A stretch of DNA of 41,203 nucleotides. It comes from Butyrivibrio sp. LC3010 (lineage in GTDB: Bacteria > Bacillota > Clostridia > Lachnospirales > Lachnospiraceae). The notes below the pieces were generated by a model that was not told where the DNA came from, ran no database searches, and saw only the letters and a program-made list of their open reading frames with translations. Positions 7,511 through 16,044 of the stretch are shown piece after piece. The stretch spans positions 1-41,203 of the forward strand of contig NZ_AUJU01000030.1 of NCBI RefSeq assembly GCF_000424385.1, read 5' to 3'. Made by a program: the position numbers and the translations under genes. Within the stretch, counting starts at the first letter, position 1. Each line of letters opens with the position of its first letter.

Positions 7511-8821
7511 ATGGGTTACAAAAAACTAGTATCAGTCATGGCAACAATGGCAATGACAGCATCTGTCCTTACCGCTTGTGGTGGTTCAAGTTCCGCTCCT
7601 GAAGGCGCTGCAACGAATGATCCTGCTGCAGAAAAAACCGAAACTACTCAGATCAGTGATTCTGAAACAGCCAAGTCGGCATCAGGAAAAGAAGAGGTAG
7701 TTATCTGGGACTATTTTGAGACCGATGCACAAAAAGAAATGATGGATACACTGCTCACAGGCTTTAATTCATCACAGGATAAGTATGAAGCTACTCACAC
7801 ATATGTACCGTTTGCTGATTATGAAAAACAGCTTACCCTCGGTATAGCATCAGGCGAGCTTCCGGATGTGGTAATTCTTGATGGTTGCGATATGGCGTCA
7901 TTTATCTCTATGGATCTTTTTGGTGATATTTCAGATGCGGATATTGACTGGTCTGAATATATCGAAGGACCTATGAATTCCACGATGATGGATGGAAAAC
8001 ATTATGGCCTTCCTTTTGCAACAAACTGTACGGCACTGTTTTACAACAAAGATATACTTGATGCAGCAGGAGTTGCTTATCCGGATGAGAATACTACCTG
8101 GGAAGAATTCCATGAAATGGCAAAGAAGCTTACAGATTATGGTGTAACCGGATTTGGTAATGCTGCTATCGGAACTGATGAGGGAACATTCCAGTGTCTG
8201 CAGTGGCTATATACCGCAGGTGGTTCATACACAGACATTGAAAATGGTAAAGATGCATATGTACTTATGCAGGATATGATAAAAGATGGTTCATGGTCTA
8301 AGGAATGCGTAAACTGGGCACAGTCAGATGTATGCTATAACTGGGAAGCAGGAAACATTGCAATGATGCAGAACGGACCATGGCAAGTACCCGGAATTGC
8401 CAAGGATGCACCTGATATTAACTATGGCGTGACAGTACTTCCTAAAAAAGATGCATCAGCAGGACAGGCAACATCCATACTTGGTGGAGAAAACATGGGC
8501 GCTGTTAAAAAGGATAATATGGATGGCGCTAAGGCATTCCTTGAATACTATAACAAGACAGAGGTTATGGTTCAGGCTATGAAGCAGTATGGTTCATTCC
8601 CTCCCAAGACAGAAGCAGCTAAAGATACATACTGGACAAATGATCCTATTATGTCAGAGTTCATTACACAGCTATCAACTTCAATACCAAGAGGACCTTC
8701 AGCAATATGGCCTTCATATTCAAATGCTATCCAGACCGGTTTCCAGGAAGTTCTCACTCTTTCAAAGGATCCCGATAAAGCAGCCAAGGATACACAGGCA
8801 GCGGTTGATGCAGTTAAGTAA
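7511..8821 (+). CDS. ABC sugar transporter solute-binding lipoprotein (family 1)
   Basis: A 436-residue extracytoplasmic binding protein for an oligosaccharide importer. The signal peptide ends VLTAC (Cys23), followed by a Ser/Ala/Thr-rich linker to about residue 60, then the two-lobed binding fold (WDYFETDAQKE, ELPDVVILDG, GLPFATNCTALFYNKDIL, TWEEF, IAMMQNGPW). The start follows GGGAGG. The next genes encode the two permeases and a GH127 arabinofuranosidase, so arabinose-containing oligosaccharides are the probable ligand. It is a paralogue of the protein encoded at 6009. The stem-loop after its stop may make its mRNA more abundant than that of the permeases. Confidence 0.93.
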   Translation: MGYKKLVSVMATMAMTASVLTACGGSSSAPEGAATNDPAAEKTETTQISDSETAKSASGKEEVVIWDYFETDAQKEMMDTLLTGFNSSQDKYEATHTYVPFADYEKQLTLGIASGELPDVVILDGCDMASFISMDLFGDISDADIDWSEYIEGPMNSTMMDGKHYGLPFATNCTALFYNKDILDAAGVAYPDENTTWEEFHEMAKKLTDYGVTGFGNAAIGTDEGTFQCLQWLYTAGGSYTDIENGKDAYVLMQDMIKDGSWSKECVNWAQSDVCYNWEAGNIAMMQNGPWQVPGIAKDAPDINYGVTVLPKKDASAGQATSILGGENMGAVKKDNMDGAKAFLEYYNKTEVMVQAMKQYGSFPPKTEAAKDTYWTNDPIMSEFITQLSTSIPRGPSAIWPSYSNAIQTGFQEVLTLSKDPDKAAKDTQAAVDAVK

Positions 8822-8870
8822 TGCTAAAGTAAGCGCCAAAAGCATTGGCTGCTTGCTATAAACAAAAAAT

Positions 8871-8894
8871 GCGGGAGGGCAACTGTTCTCCCGC
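8871..8894 (+). terminator. Intercistronic stem-loop between binding protein and permease
   Basis: GCGGGAG (8871-8877) pairs with CTCCCGC (8888-8894), preceded by an A run and followed by AATCTTTTT. Such hairpins after a binding-protein gene act as partial terminators or 3'-end stabilisers that raise its expression over the permeases. No new promoter is obvious before the permease gene. Confidence 0.7.
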
Positions 8895-8919
8895 AATCTT
8901 TTTAGAAAGGAAGGGAAAA

Positions 8920-9945
8920 ATGCTTGCTGAAAATAAGAAAATTAGCCTGTTTAAAGAATCCGGAAGCATTGTAAAAGAAATAAACAGTGGTGAACTTGTG
9001 GTTTTTCCTGAAAGAGAGAACACAGATAATCGCCATATTATAAGAAGAAAACTGTCAAGTCAGGGGAAAATGGGATTTTTGTTTTCACTTCCGGCTTTTG
9101 TTTATATGATTGTTTTTGTGGGATATCCTACTGTCTCCAATTTCATACTTAGTCTTAAAAATGTGAATGTTTACAATTTTTCCAGGCCTGAAGCTCAGGA
9201 ATTTATAGGAATCTCTAACTATATAGAACTTTTTACTGATGCGAATTCAGTTATGGGGACTGCTATAGGTAACACTCTGGTATTCACGGTATCATCGATT
9301 TTTTTCCAATTTATTATTGGATTTGTACTTGCTCTTTTATTCAGTAAGAAGTTTGTGGGATCGTCATTTTTCCGCGGTGCAACTATGATATCATGGCTTC
9401 TCCCGGTAACTGTAGCCGGACTATTATTCAAATTCATCTTTGCTACATCAGGAGGAATTGCCAATCAGTTACTGATGCAGCTTCATATCATAAATGCCCC
9501 TGTCGACTGGCTCTTAAATGGTAATACCGCAATGATTGCTATTGTGGTTGCCAACATCTGGATCGGTATTCCGTTCAATATGATGCTTCTGCTCACCGGT
9601 TTAACAACAGTTCCGGCGGATATTTATGAGAGTGCCAAAATAGATGGAGCAGGAAAACTTCAGACTTTGTTTATGATAACTATTCCGGTGATAAAGCCTG
9701 CTATAATGTCTGTTCTTACTCTTGGCTTTGTATACACATTTAAAGTATTTGACCTTGTCTGGGTTATGACCAAGGGCGGACCTATAAATGCAACTGAGCT
9801 TGTAAGTACCTATGCGTATAAATTATCCTTTGACCAGTTTGAATTCAGTAAAGGTGCGGCCTCTGCCAATATTCTTTTCCTGATACTCTTTATTGTCGGA
9901 ATGTTTTATATAAAGCTTATTAATTCTGAAGAGGAGGTAATGTGA
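8920..9945 (+). CDS. ABC sugar transporter permease 1 (MalF/UgpA type)
   Basis: A 341-residue membrane subunit forming half of the import channel. Met8920 is used because it follows GAAAGGAAGGG; the longer frame from 8845 runs through the stem-loop. The first 45 residues are cytoplasmic and basic. About six transmembrane segments follow, starting with LFSLPAFVYMIVFVGYP. The EAA loop that docks the ATPase is visible as YESAKIDGAGKLQTLFMITIP. It is followed by the second permease after one base. No ATPase gene is in the operon. Confidence 0.92.
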   Translation: MLAENKKISLFKESGSIVKEINSGELVVFPERENTDNRHIIRRKLSSQGKMGFLFSLPAFVYMIVFVGYPTVSNFILSLKNVNVYNFSRPEAQEFIGISNYIELFTDANSVMGTAIGNTLVFTVSSIFFQFIIGFVLALLFSKKFVGSSFFRGATMISWLLPVTVAGLLFKFIFATSGGIANQLLMQLHIINAPVDWLLNGNTAMIAIVVANIWIGIPFNMMLLLTGLTTVPADIYESAKIDGAGKLQTLFMITIPVIKPAIMSVLTLGFVYTFKVFDLVWVMTKGGPINATELVSTYAYKLSFDQFEFSKGAASANILFLILFIVGMFYIKLINSEEEVM

Positions 9946-9946
9946 T

Positions 9947-10780
9947 ATGAGGGATAGTAAAAAAGAAACTACCTTAAGCTTCGGAGCAGGACTCCTGATA
10001 TTTATTATCCTGATGTTTCCTCTCTATTGGATGGTTGTAACTGCACTAAAGACTCAGGTTGAGATATTCGAAGTACCGACACCGATCTGGCCAAGGAATC
10101 TTACATTTGAAGCATTTATAAGCCAGTTTTCAAGGTCAAGTGATACTATAAAGGGATTTAGGAACAGTTTTTTAATTGCATTTTCAGCAATGCTTATATC
10201 CACTGTATTATCCATCCCTGCTGCATATGGCCTTGCAAGATTCAGATTCAGATCAAAGAAGCTCCTTATCTTATTTTTCCTGATGATGCAGATGTTACCA
10301 TCAACACTTATTCTGACACCACTTTATATAATGTTTTCAAAAATGGGGCTTTTGAATAATTACCTTGCTCCGATAATAGCAGATGCTACCTTGGGAATTC
10401 CTTTTTCAATAATAATTCTGCGCACATACTTTTTGTCTATTCCCAAAGAGCTTGATGAAGCGGCTGCTATAGATGGGTGCAGTCCTGTTGCATCCTTTAT
10501 AAAAATTATGCTTCCAATAGCAAAGCCGGGAGTTATAGTGGCAGCTGTATTTTCATTTGTATATGCCTGGGGCGATCTTATTTATGGAATTACCTTTATG
10601 ACAGATCCCAATAAACGTCCGATAACTTCAAATATTTATAACTATGTACAGCAATATCAGACTTTATGGAATGCAACCATGGCATTTGGAATAGTTGCTA
10701 TTTTCCCTATCGTTATAATTTTCATATTCATGCAGAAATATATTGTAAGCGGACTGACTAATGGTGCGGTTAAGGCATAG
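9947..10780 (+). CDS. ABC sugar transporter permease 2 (MalG/UgpE type)
   Basis: A 277-residue partner of permease 1. It has six hydrophobic segments beginning with LLIFIILMFPLYWMVVTAL, and an EAA loop ELDEAAAIDGCSPVASFIKIMLP that contacts the ATPase. Its ribosome binding site GAGGAGG lies inside the end of the upstream gene and the start is one base after that stop, so translation is probably coupled. It lies eight bases before the GH127 gene. Confidence 0.93.
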   Translation: MRDSKKETTLSFGAGLLIFIILMFPLYWMVVTALKTQVEIFEVPTPIWPRNLTFEAFISQFSRSSDTIKGFRNSFLIAFSAMLISTVLSIPAAYGLARFRFRSKKLLILFFLMMQMLPSTLILTPLYIMFSKMGLLNNYLAPIIADATLGIPFSIIILRTYFLSIPKELDEAAAIDGCSPVASFIKIMLPIAKPGVIVAAVFSFVYAWGDLIYGITFMTDPNKRPITSNIYNYVQQYQTLWNATMAFGIVAIFPIVIIFIFMQKYIVSGLTNGAVKA

Positions 10781-10788
10781 GAGGCAAA

Positions 10789-12774
10789 ATGAAATACAAA
10801 GCAAATTCAACGATACCGCTTTCAGACATAAAGATAAATGATGGTTATTTTAACAAATACAGAGATCTTGTGGGGAAAGTGATCATACCTTATCAATGGG
10901 ATGTTCTTAATGACAGACTTGAGGATGTTGAAACAAGCCACTGCATCGAGAATTTCAAAATTGCTGCCGGGCTATCAAACGGTTCTTTTCAGGGTGCAGT
11001 TTTTCAGGACACAGATCTGGCAAAATGGCTTGAGGCTGTGGGATTTTACCTGTCATCCTATGGAAGAGACGAAAAACTGGAGAAGCTGGCAGATGATGCT
11101 ATTGATCTTATAGAAAAAGCACAGCAGCCTGACGGATATCTTGATACATATTTTATAATATGCGCTCCTGATAAGAAGTGGAAAAATCTTCAGGAGGGGC
11201 ATGAATTATATACCGCAGGGCATATGATGGAAGCTGCTGTAGCATATTATGAGGCGACCGGAAAAGAAAAATTCCTGAATGTAGTGAGAAAACTGGCAGA
11301 TCTTCTGGTTAAGACCTTCGGAGATGAAGATGGAAAATGTAAGGGATATCCGGGTCATCCTGAGGTCGAAGTAGGTCTTATAAAATTGTATAGAATTACC
11401 GGAGAAAAGAAATATTTAGAGCTTGCCAGATTTTTTGTAAATGCAAGAGGCGTAGGCGAAAACTATTTTCTTGAAGAGGAAAAGAAAGCGGATTTTGAGC
11501 GAATATTCCCGGATTTCAATGACTATGATCCGGCATATTCTCAATCGCATAAACCTGTGAGGGAGCAGAAAACAGCGGAAGGACATGCTGTAAGGGCTGT
11601 TTATCTCTACAGTGCAATGGCTGATCTGGCGGCTGAATATGGGGATGATGAGCTTACTGAATGCTGCATAAATCTGTGGGATAACATAGTTCACAAAAGA
11701 ATGTATATAACAGGAAGCATTGGTTCCTCAGGCTTTCTGGAGCGATTCACCACGGATTATGATTTACCCAATGACTGTAATTATTCGGAATCCTGTGCAT
11801 CTATAGGTCTTGCAATGTTCGGAAAAAGGATGGCAGAGCTCACACATGATGCAACATATTTTGATGATGTAGAGAGAGCGCTTTATAATACTGTTTTATC
11901 TGGTATTGCAATGGATGGTAAGGGATTTTTCTATGTTAATCCATTGGAAGTATGGCCGGATGCATGTATGGAACATACATCCAGAGCCCATGTAAAAAGC
12001 GAGAGGCAAAAGTGGTTTGGAGTAGCATGCTGTCCGCCCAATATAGCAAGAACCCTTGCTTCCCTGGGGCAGTATATATTTTGCAGCAGAGAGGATGGAA
12101 TAGATATCAATCTTTTTATCTCCTCTGAAACAAAGGCAACAATATGCGATAAGCCTGTGATCATACGCATAGACAGCAGGATTCCATGGGAAGGAGATGT
12201 GAAGATTCAGATAGAATCAATTGATGAGAATGACGAATTAGCAGGGGAAATATATATTCGCGTGCCATATTATGCTGAAAACTGTGTTGTAGGCATGAAG
12301 GCTGATAATATGGATATAGATGGAGCTGAATATGAGATAAGTCATGGATATATTCCGCTAACTTTAAAGGGAAAAAGCTATACTGTTACTATGAAATTTG
12401 ATATGAAGGCATCATTTGTTCATGCAAATCCGCTGGTACGTGCTGATAGCGGTAAAGTCGCAATCATGAAAGGACCTCTTGTATACTGTCTGGAGGAACA
12501 GGATAATTTTGAGAATCTTGCTTCTGTATTTATCAAATCTGATGCGGAAATTGGCGAAGAATTCGATACAAGTACATTTGGAGGAAGTGCTAAACTATCC
12601 TTCGATGGCTTCAAATTGAGTGAAGAAGGATGGGATAGCAGAACTCTATATGGGAAAAGGAGTCCTCATTTCGATAAAGTAAAACTGACTGCAATTCCTT
12701 ATGCTTACTGGGGGAATCGGCAGCATAATCGTGAAATGATCGTATGGATTAAGGAAATTAACCATATTGTTTAA
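10789..12774 (+). CDS. GH127 beta-L-arabinofuranosidase
   Basis: A 661-residue enzyme, the usual length for GH127 (formerly DUF1680). It has no signal peptide, so it should act in the cytoplasm on imported oligosaccharides, releasing L-arabinofuranose from beta-linked ends. An alpha/alpha-barrel (to about 430) precedes beta-sandwich domains. By comparison with the bifidobacterial HypBA1, the acid/base Glu is Glu318 (GFLERF), the zinc ligands are Glu334 and Cys336 (YSESCAS) with Cys415, and the nucleophile is Cys414 in CCPPN. All are present. It is the last gene of the importer operon (AGGAGG site) and is closed by a terminator. The related GH146 family is a possible alternative. Confidence 0.9.
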   Translation: MKYKANSTIPLSDIKINDGYFNKYRDLVGKVIIPYQWDVLNDRLEDVETSHCIENFKIAAGLSNGSFQGAVFQDTDLAKWLEAVGFYLSSYGRDEKLEKLADDAIDLIEKAQQPDGYLDTYFIICAPDKKWKNLQEGHELYTAGHMMEAAVAYYEATGKEKFLNVVRKLADLLVKTFGDEDGKCKGYPGHPEVEVGLIKLYRITGEKKYLELARFFVNARGVGENYFLEEEKKADFERIFPDFNDYDPAYSQSHKPVREQKTAEGHAVRAVYLYSAMADLAAEYGDDELTECCINLWDNIVHKRMYITGSIGSSGFLERFTTDYDLPNDCNYSESCASIGLAMFGKRMAELTHDATYFDDVERALYNTVLSGIAMDGKGFFYVNPLEVWPDACMEHTSRAHVKSERQKWFGVACCPPNIARTLASLGQYIFCSREDGIDINLFISSETKATICDKPVIIRIDSRIPWEGDVKIQIESIDENDELAGEIYIRVPYYAENCVVGMKADNMDIDGAEYEISHGYIPLTLKGKSYTVTMKFDMKASFVHANPLVRADSGKVAIMKGPLVYCLEEQDNFENLASVFIKSDAEIGEEFDTSTFGGSAKLSFDGFKLSEEGWDSRTLYGKRSPHFDKVKLTAIPYAYWGNRQHNREMIVWIKEINHIV

Positions 12775-12789
12775 TGATGCAGTTAGTTT

Positions 12790-12827
12790 ACGGCGGGTCT
12801 TATGAAGATAAGACTCGTTATTTTTTT
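12790..12827 (+). terminator. Intrinsic terminator of the sugar operon
   Basis: GGGTCTTAT pairs with ATAAGACTC around a GAAG loop, followed by TTATTTTTTT. It lies 16 bases after the GH127 stop. Confidence 0.9.
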
Positions 12828-12879
12828 GAGCAGAGCATTTACGTTTCGATGAGTATATGGATTTTGTGCACTTTCACAT

Positions 12880-12908
12880 TTGTAATTTTGGCGGAGTTTC
12901 AATAAAAT
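12880..12908 (+). promoter_or_regulatory. Promoter of the patatin-like gene
   Basis: TTGTAA (12880-12885) and TAAAAT (12903-12908) are separated by 17 bp, about 58 bp upstream of the start at 12966. Confidence 0.5.
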
Positions 12909-12965
12909 GGGAGATAATATTAAAACGATTAAATTGTTATTGCTTGCAAAAATAAGAGGGAAAGT

Positions 12966-13829
12966 ATGGAAAAAGAAACTATTAAGAAAGGCCTTATAAT
13001 GGAAGGCGGTGCTATGCGTGGAATGTTTACCGCCGGAGTCACTGATGTTTTCATGGAAAACGGCATCGAGTTTGATGGGGCAGCTGGAATATCAGCAGGT
13101 GCGATTTTTGGATGTAACTATAAATCTCATCAGATAGGCCGAACAATCAGATACAACAAAAAGTATGGCAGGGATCCCAGATATTGCAGCATAAGATCGC
13201 TAATTAAAACCGGGGATTTGTATGGTGTTGAGTTCTGTTATCATACTGTACCGGAAAAACTGGATATTTTTGATCGTGAAACTTATGAAAACAGCCCAAT
13301 GGAATTCCATGTGGGAGCGACGGATGTAGCAACCGGAAGAATCGCTTTTCACAATTGTCTTGATGGAAGAGCAAAAGACATAGAGTGGATGCGGGCTTCG
13401 GCATCCATGCCATTTGTATCAAGACCGGTGAAGATTGATGGGAGATTATATCTTGATGGTGGCATAACAGATCCTGTTCCTTTCAGACACATGGAGAAGC
13501 TTGGATATAACCGAAATGTAATTATATTGACACAGCCCAAAGGATATCAGAAGAAAAATCATCACAATTCTGCTTTGATAAAGATGCTTCTGAGAAAATA
13601 CCCTAAAGTTGCTGAAGCTATGATTAGGCGCCCTAAGATTTACAATCATCAGATGGAAGAAATCATGGATAGGGAAAATAGTGGACAATGTCTTGTGATC
13701 CGTCCACCGGAACCGCTTGGAATCAGCCGTACAGAAAATGATCCATCAGAGCTTGAGTGGGTATATCAGGTAGGCCGCATAGAAGGTAAAAAGCGGCTTC
13801 AGGAGGTTATCGATTTTTTAAAGGGGTAA
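12966..13829 (+). CDS. Patatin-like phospholipase (RssA/YjjU type)
   Basis: A 287-residue cytoplasmic lipid acyl hydrolase. It has the oxyanion loop EGGAMRG at residue 15, the nucleophile elbow GISAG with Ser43, and the dyad Asp164 in DGG (YLDGGITDP). These are the full patatin catalytic elements. The Arg-rich C-terminal part resembles YjjU-like proteins. The lipid substrate is not known. It is a single gene with its own promoter; the next hairpin with a T tail is 160 bases downstream. Confidence 0.9.
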   Translation: MEKETIKKGLIMEGGAMRGMFTAGVTDVFMENGIEFDGAAGISAGAIFGCNYKSHQIGRTIRYNKKYGRDPRYCSIRSLIKTGDLYGVEFCYHTVPEKLDIFDRETYENSPMEFHVGATDVATGRIAFHNCLDGRAKDIEWMRASASMPFVSRPVKIDGRLYLDGGITDPVPFRHMEKLGYNRNVIILTQPKGYQKKNHHNSALIKMLLRKYPKVAEAMIRRPKIYNHQMEEIMDRENSGQCLVIRPPEPLGISRTENDPSELEWVYQVGRIEGKKRLQEVIDFLKG

Positions 13830-13991
13830 GCCTGGAGAAAACAGGTAATGAAGAATCAAAATAGTTTGTTTATAACGTTTTTATACATGAGTCCAATAAG
13901 ATTTAAAGCCCAAAATGCAAAAATGATTATTTGCTTGATTGAGACTATTAATTTTATTTGGAATTTTCCGATATACATATAGCAATGGATT

Positions 13992-14034
13992 GCCGGACGT
14001 TGGTGGAATGATTCCGCCAGGGTCTGGCTTTTTG
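13992..14034 (+). terminator. Nested hairpin with T-rich tail (terminator or attenuator)
   Basis: GCCGGAC (13992-13998) pairs with GTCTGGC (14022-14028), with one G-U pair. It encloses GGTGGAA-TGA-TTCCGCC (14002-14018), and TTTTTGTTTG follows. An alternative short hairpin GCCAG-GGT-CTGGC uses the 3' half. It sits 40 bases before the start of the next gene, so it either ends the phospholipase transcript or attenuates the following gene. Confidence 0.65.
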
Positions 14035-14073
14035 TTTGAGCAAGTCCACTTGTTTAAGTATGGAGGTGTTTCG

Positions 14074-14544
14074 ATGTATATGAACAAAATAAAGGAACTA
14101 ACAGGTCAGGGACATATTTATACCCATAGTCTGAAGCCAAGTGAAAATATGCGATCCAAATCTACATTTCTTGAAATGTTTAACAATGCTGCACAGGAAT
14201 ATGTGAAGGACAACAGACCCTGCGAGTATTTTGACCTGGCTGGCAAAGATGGAATAATTCAATGCAATAGGGCAACATTTGTCTGCAATAAAGAAAATAA
14301 TACATTAGAACTGGGGGATTGCTCTAATGAAAGTAACTGCATTCGTGTGAAGCTATCAAAGGGTGGAAGTCTTCTTGTGAACAGGGAAAATGTTGATGAA
14401 CTTCTGATGAGCATTGGTATGTTTTCATCTAAAGATCAGGGGCTCATCATGCAGGCTGTAATGAAGGATAAGATGGCTCAGGCTGCAAAAGATAAGCTTG
14501 AGAAAGGTGATGAAGCAGAAAAACTGATGGAAATGGTAAAATAA
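14074..14544 (+). CDS. Conserved-looking protein of unknown function
   Basis: A 156-residue soluble protein that I do not recognise. The start at 14074 follows GGAGG; a longer frame from 13939 would run through the hairpin at 13992-14034 and lacks a ribosome binding site. The protein has four Cys in the middle (residues about 50-90, including CNRATFVC and CSNESNC) and a charged, helical C-terminus rich in Lys, Glu and Met. No signal peptide or membrane segment is visible. It is followed by a strong bidirectional terminator, so it is probably transcribed alone. Confidence 0.75.
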   Translation: MYMNKIKELTGQGHIYTHSLKPSENMRSKSTFLEMFNNAAQEYVKDNRPCEYFDLAGKDGIIQCNRATFVCNKENNTLELGDCSNESNCIRVKLSKGGSLLVNRENVDELLMSIGMFSSKDQGLIMQAVMKDKMAQAAKDKLEKGDEAEKLMEMVK

Positions 14545-14644
14545 TCGGTTTTTCATAAATAGTATGGCAGAGAGTTTAAACTGATATATATGTTGGCAGA
14601 TTAAATCAGTAATAAGCTGTAATGTCTAATAGGCAAATGGCAAG

Positions 14645-14686
14645 AAAAAGTCGTTCCGGAATGTGTGTTAACCGGAACGACTTTTT
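14645..14686. terminator. Bidirectional intrinsic terminator
   Basis: A 15-bp perfect stem, AAAAAGTCGTTCCGG (14645-14659) with CCGGAACGACTTTTT (14672-14686). The A run on one side and T run on the other allow termination from both directions: for the gene ending at 14544 and for the ancestral minus-strand gene whose remnant lies at 14733-14866. Confidence 0.92.
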
Positions 14687-14732
14687 GGATATATAGTTCA
14701 TCGACAAATGATGAAAACGTAATAGGTTCAGG

Positions 14733-14866
14733 TTATGACTTAAAGAATTTCATTTCTTCGTTCAGATTATTAGCAATTTCTTTAAGTCCGTTAGCGGATC
14801 CTGCAAGATAATTGCTATAATAAGAGGGACAGCTGCTACAAGGAGCATTACACCAATAAGTTTTGT
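14733..14866 (-). pseudogene. Remnant of a methyl-accepting chemotaxis protein gene
   Basis: On the minus strand, one frame encodes KLIGVMLLVAAVPLIIAIIL, typical of the first transmembrane helix of a chemoreceptor. A second frame then encodes LAGSANGLKEIANNLNEEMK and FFKS-stop, like the very C-terminus of such proteins. The N-terminal frame is preceded directly by a stop and has no start codon. This looks like a receptor gene that lost almost its whole interior (sensor, HAMP and signalling parts) in a deletion, leaving the ends out of frame. The bidirectional terminator sits in the right place to have served it. Confidence 0.55.
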
Positions 14867-14976
14867 TTATATATTCCCGTGGGCTTAGGATAATGGGGCT
14901 GTTTATGACATGATTTTTTGAAAATAAGATAAATTAAATAAATATAAAATATATTATATTTAAGAAGGCGAATGAA

Positions 14977-15993
14977 ATGATTAATGTATTTGGTACATTG
15001 GGACCAGCCTGTAATAGCAGAATAATTTTAAAGGATATGTTTGCATACGGTATGACCGGAATCAGAATCAATCTGTCACATGTCATGTTGTCAGATTGCA
15101 TTGAGAGCATAGATAGGATTCATGATGCTGCAAAAGATATCGGGATTGTTCCGCTTATTCTCATTGATATGCAGGGGCCAGAGCTAAGAATAGGGAGATT
15201 TGAAGGCGAGATCAGCTTAGAAGAGGATGATCTGATACAACTTGGTAAAGAGGGAATACCGCTAAGTGATAAAGTAATTGCCGGTATGCAGGAAAATGAT
15301 GAGATTCTGTTAGATGATGGAAAGATAATGGGGATAGTAACTTCAATATCAGAGGGCTGCGCCGAAATGAAGGTGCAGCGCGGCGGCAGACTTACTCAAA
15401 GAAAGAGCATACTGATAAAAGGAAAGGACATTATTCTTCCGGCCATTACCGATGATGACATGGAGAATTTAAAGATTGCCAAAGGGCTTGGGGTAACCGG
15501 AATAATGCAGCCTTTTGTAAGAAGCAGGACCGACCTTTTGCAGGTGAAGGATGCGCTTGAAACTTGTGGATGCAGTGACCTTAGGATTTATGGAAAGATA
15601 GAGAATAGACTGGGAATCCGGAATATTACAGATTTTATGGATTTATGTGATGAGATAATAATTGCCAGAGGTGATCTGGGTAACAGTATGCCTCTATGGG
15701 AGCTTCCTCGCGTACAAAAAGAGATTTCTAAGGTATGTAACGATAATAAAAAGCCTTTCATGGTAGTAACACAAATGCTTGCATCAATGGAAAAGAGTGC
15801 AGTTCCGACCAGGGCTGAAGTAAGTGATATTTATAATGCTGTTCTTGACGGAGCTGCATCTGTGATGGTAACGGGAGAGACTGCAATAGGGGTAAATCCT
15901 GTAGAAGTTATCAAATATCTGTATAATACTTCACAAGAAGCACTGCAATCAGTTAATTTAAGGAAGTATAAAGATTTGATGGACATTTGTTAG
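14977..15993 (+). CDS. Short pyruvate kinase-like enzyme lacking the C-terminal domain
   Basis: A 338-residue homologue of pyruvate kinase (phosphoenolpyruvate plus ADP to pyruvate plus ATP); classic enzymes have about 470 or more. The N-terminal barrel and a small B domain are intact: GTLGPAC, RINLSH, MQGPELRIG, the catalytic Lys and Glu in GKIENRLGI, IARGDLG, VTQMLASM and TRAEVSDIYNAVLDG. The usual D-T-K-G-P-E reads D-M-Q-G-P-E. The Glu typical of potassium-dependent forms is kept. The protein ends soon after VTGETAIG and a final helix, so the regulatory C-terminal domain is missing. It could be an unregulated pyruvate kinase or an enzyme of related chemistry. It is followed closely by the lipoprotein gene at 16045. 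Confidence 0.8.
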   Translation: MINVFGTLGPACNSRIILKDMFAYGMTGIRINLSHVMLSDCIESIDRIHDAAKDIGIVPLILIDMQGPELRIGRFEGEISLEEDDLIQLGKEGIPLSDKVIAGMQENDEILLDDGKIMGIVTSISEGCAEMKVQRGGRLTQRKSILIKGKDIILPAITDDDMENLKIAKGLGVTGIMQPFVRSRTDLLQVKDALETCGCSDLRIYGKIENRLGIRNITDFMDLCDEIIIARGDLGNSMPLWELPRVQKEISKVCNDNKKPFMVVTQMLASMEKSAVPTRAEVSDIYNAVLDGAASVMVTGETAIGVNPVEVIKYLYNTSQEALQSVNLRKYKDLMDIC

Positions 15994-16044
15994 ACAACGT
16001 ATTTTATAATTTTTATAAGTTATGTTTATTAGGAGGGTAGATAG

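Noticed and set aside
13939..14073. Extended start for the protein at 14074
   Set aside because: The extension reads through the terminator-like hairpin and has no ribosome binding site; GGAGG directly precedes 14074.
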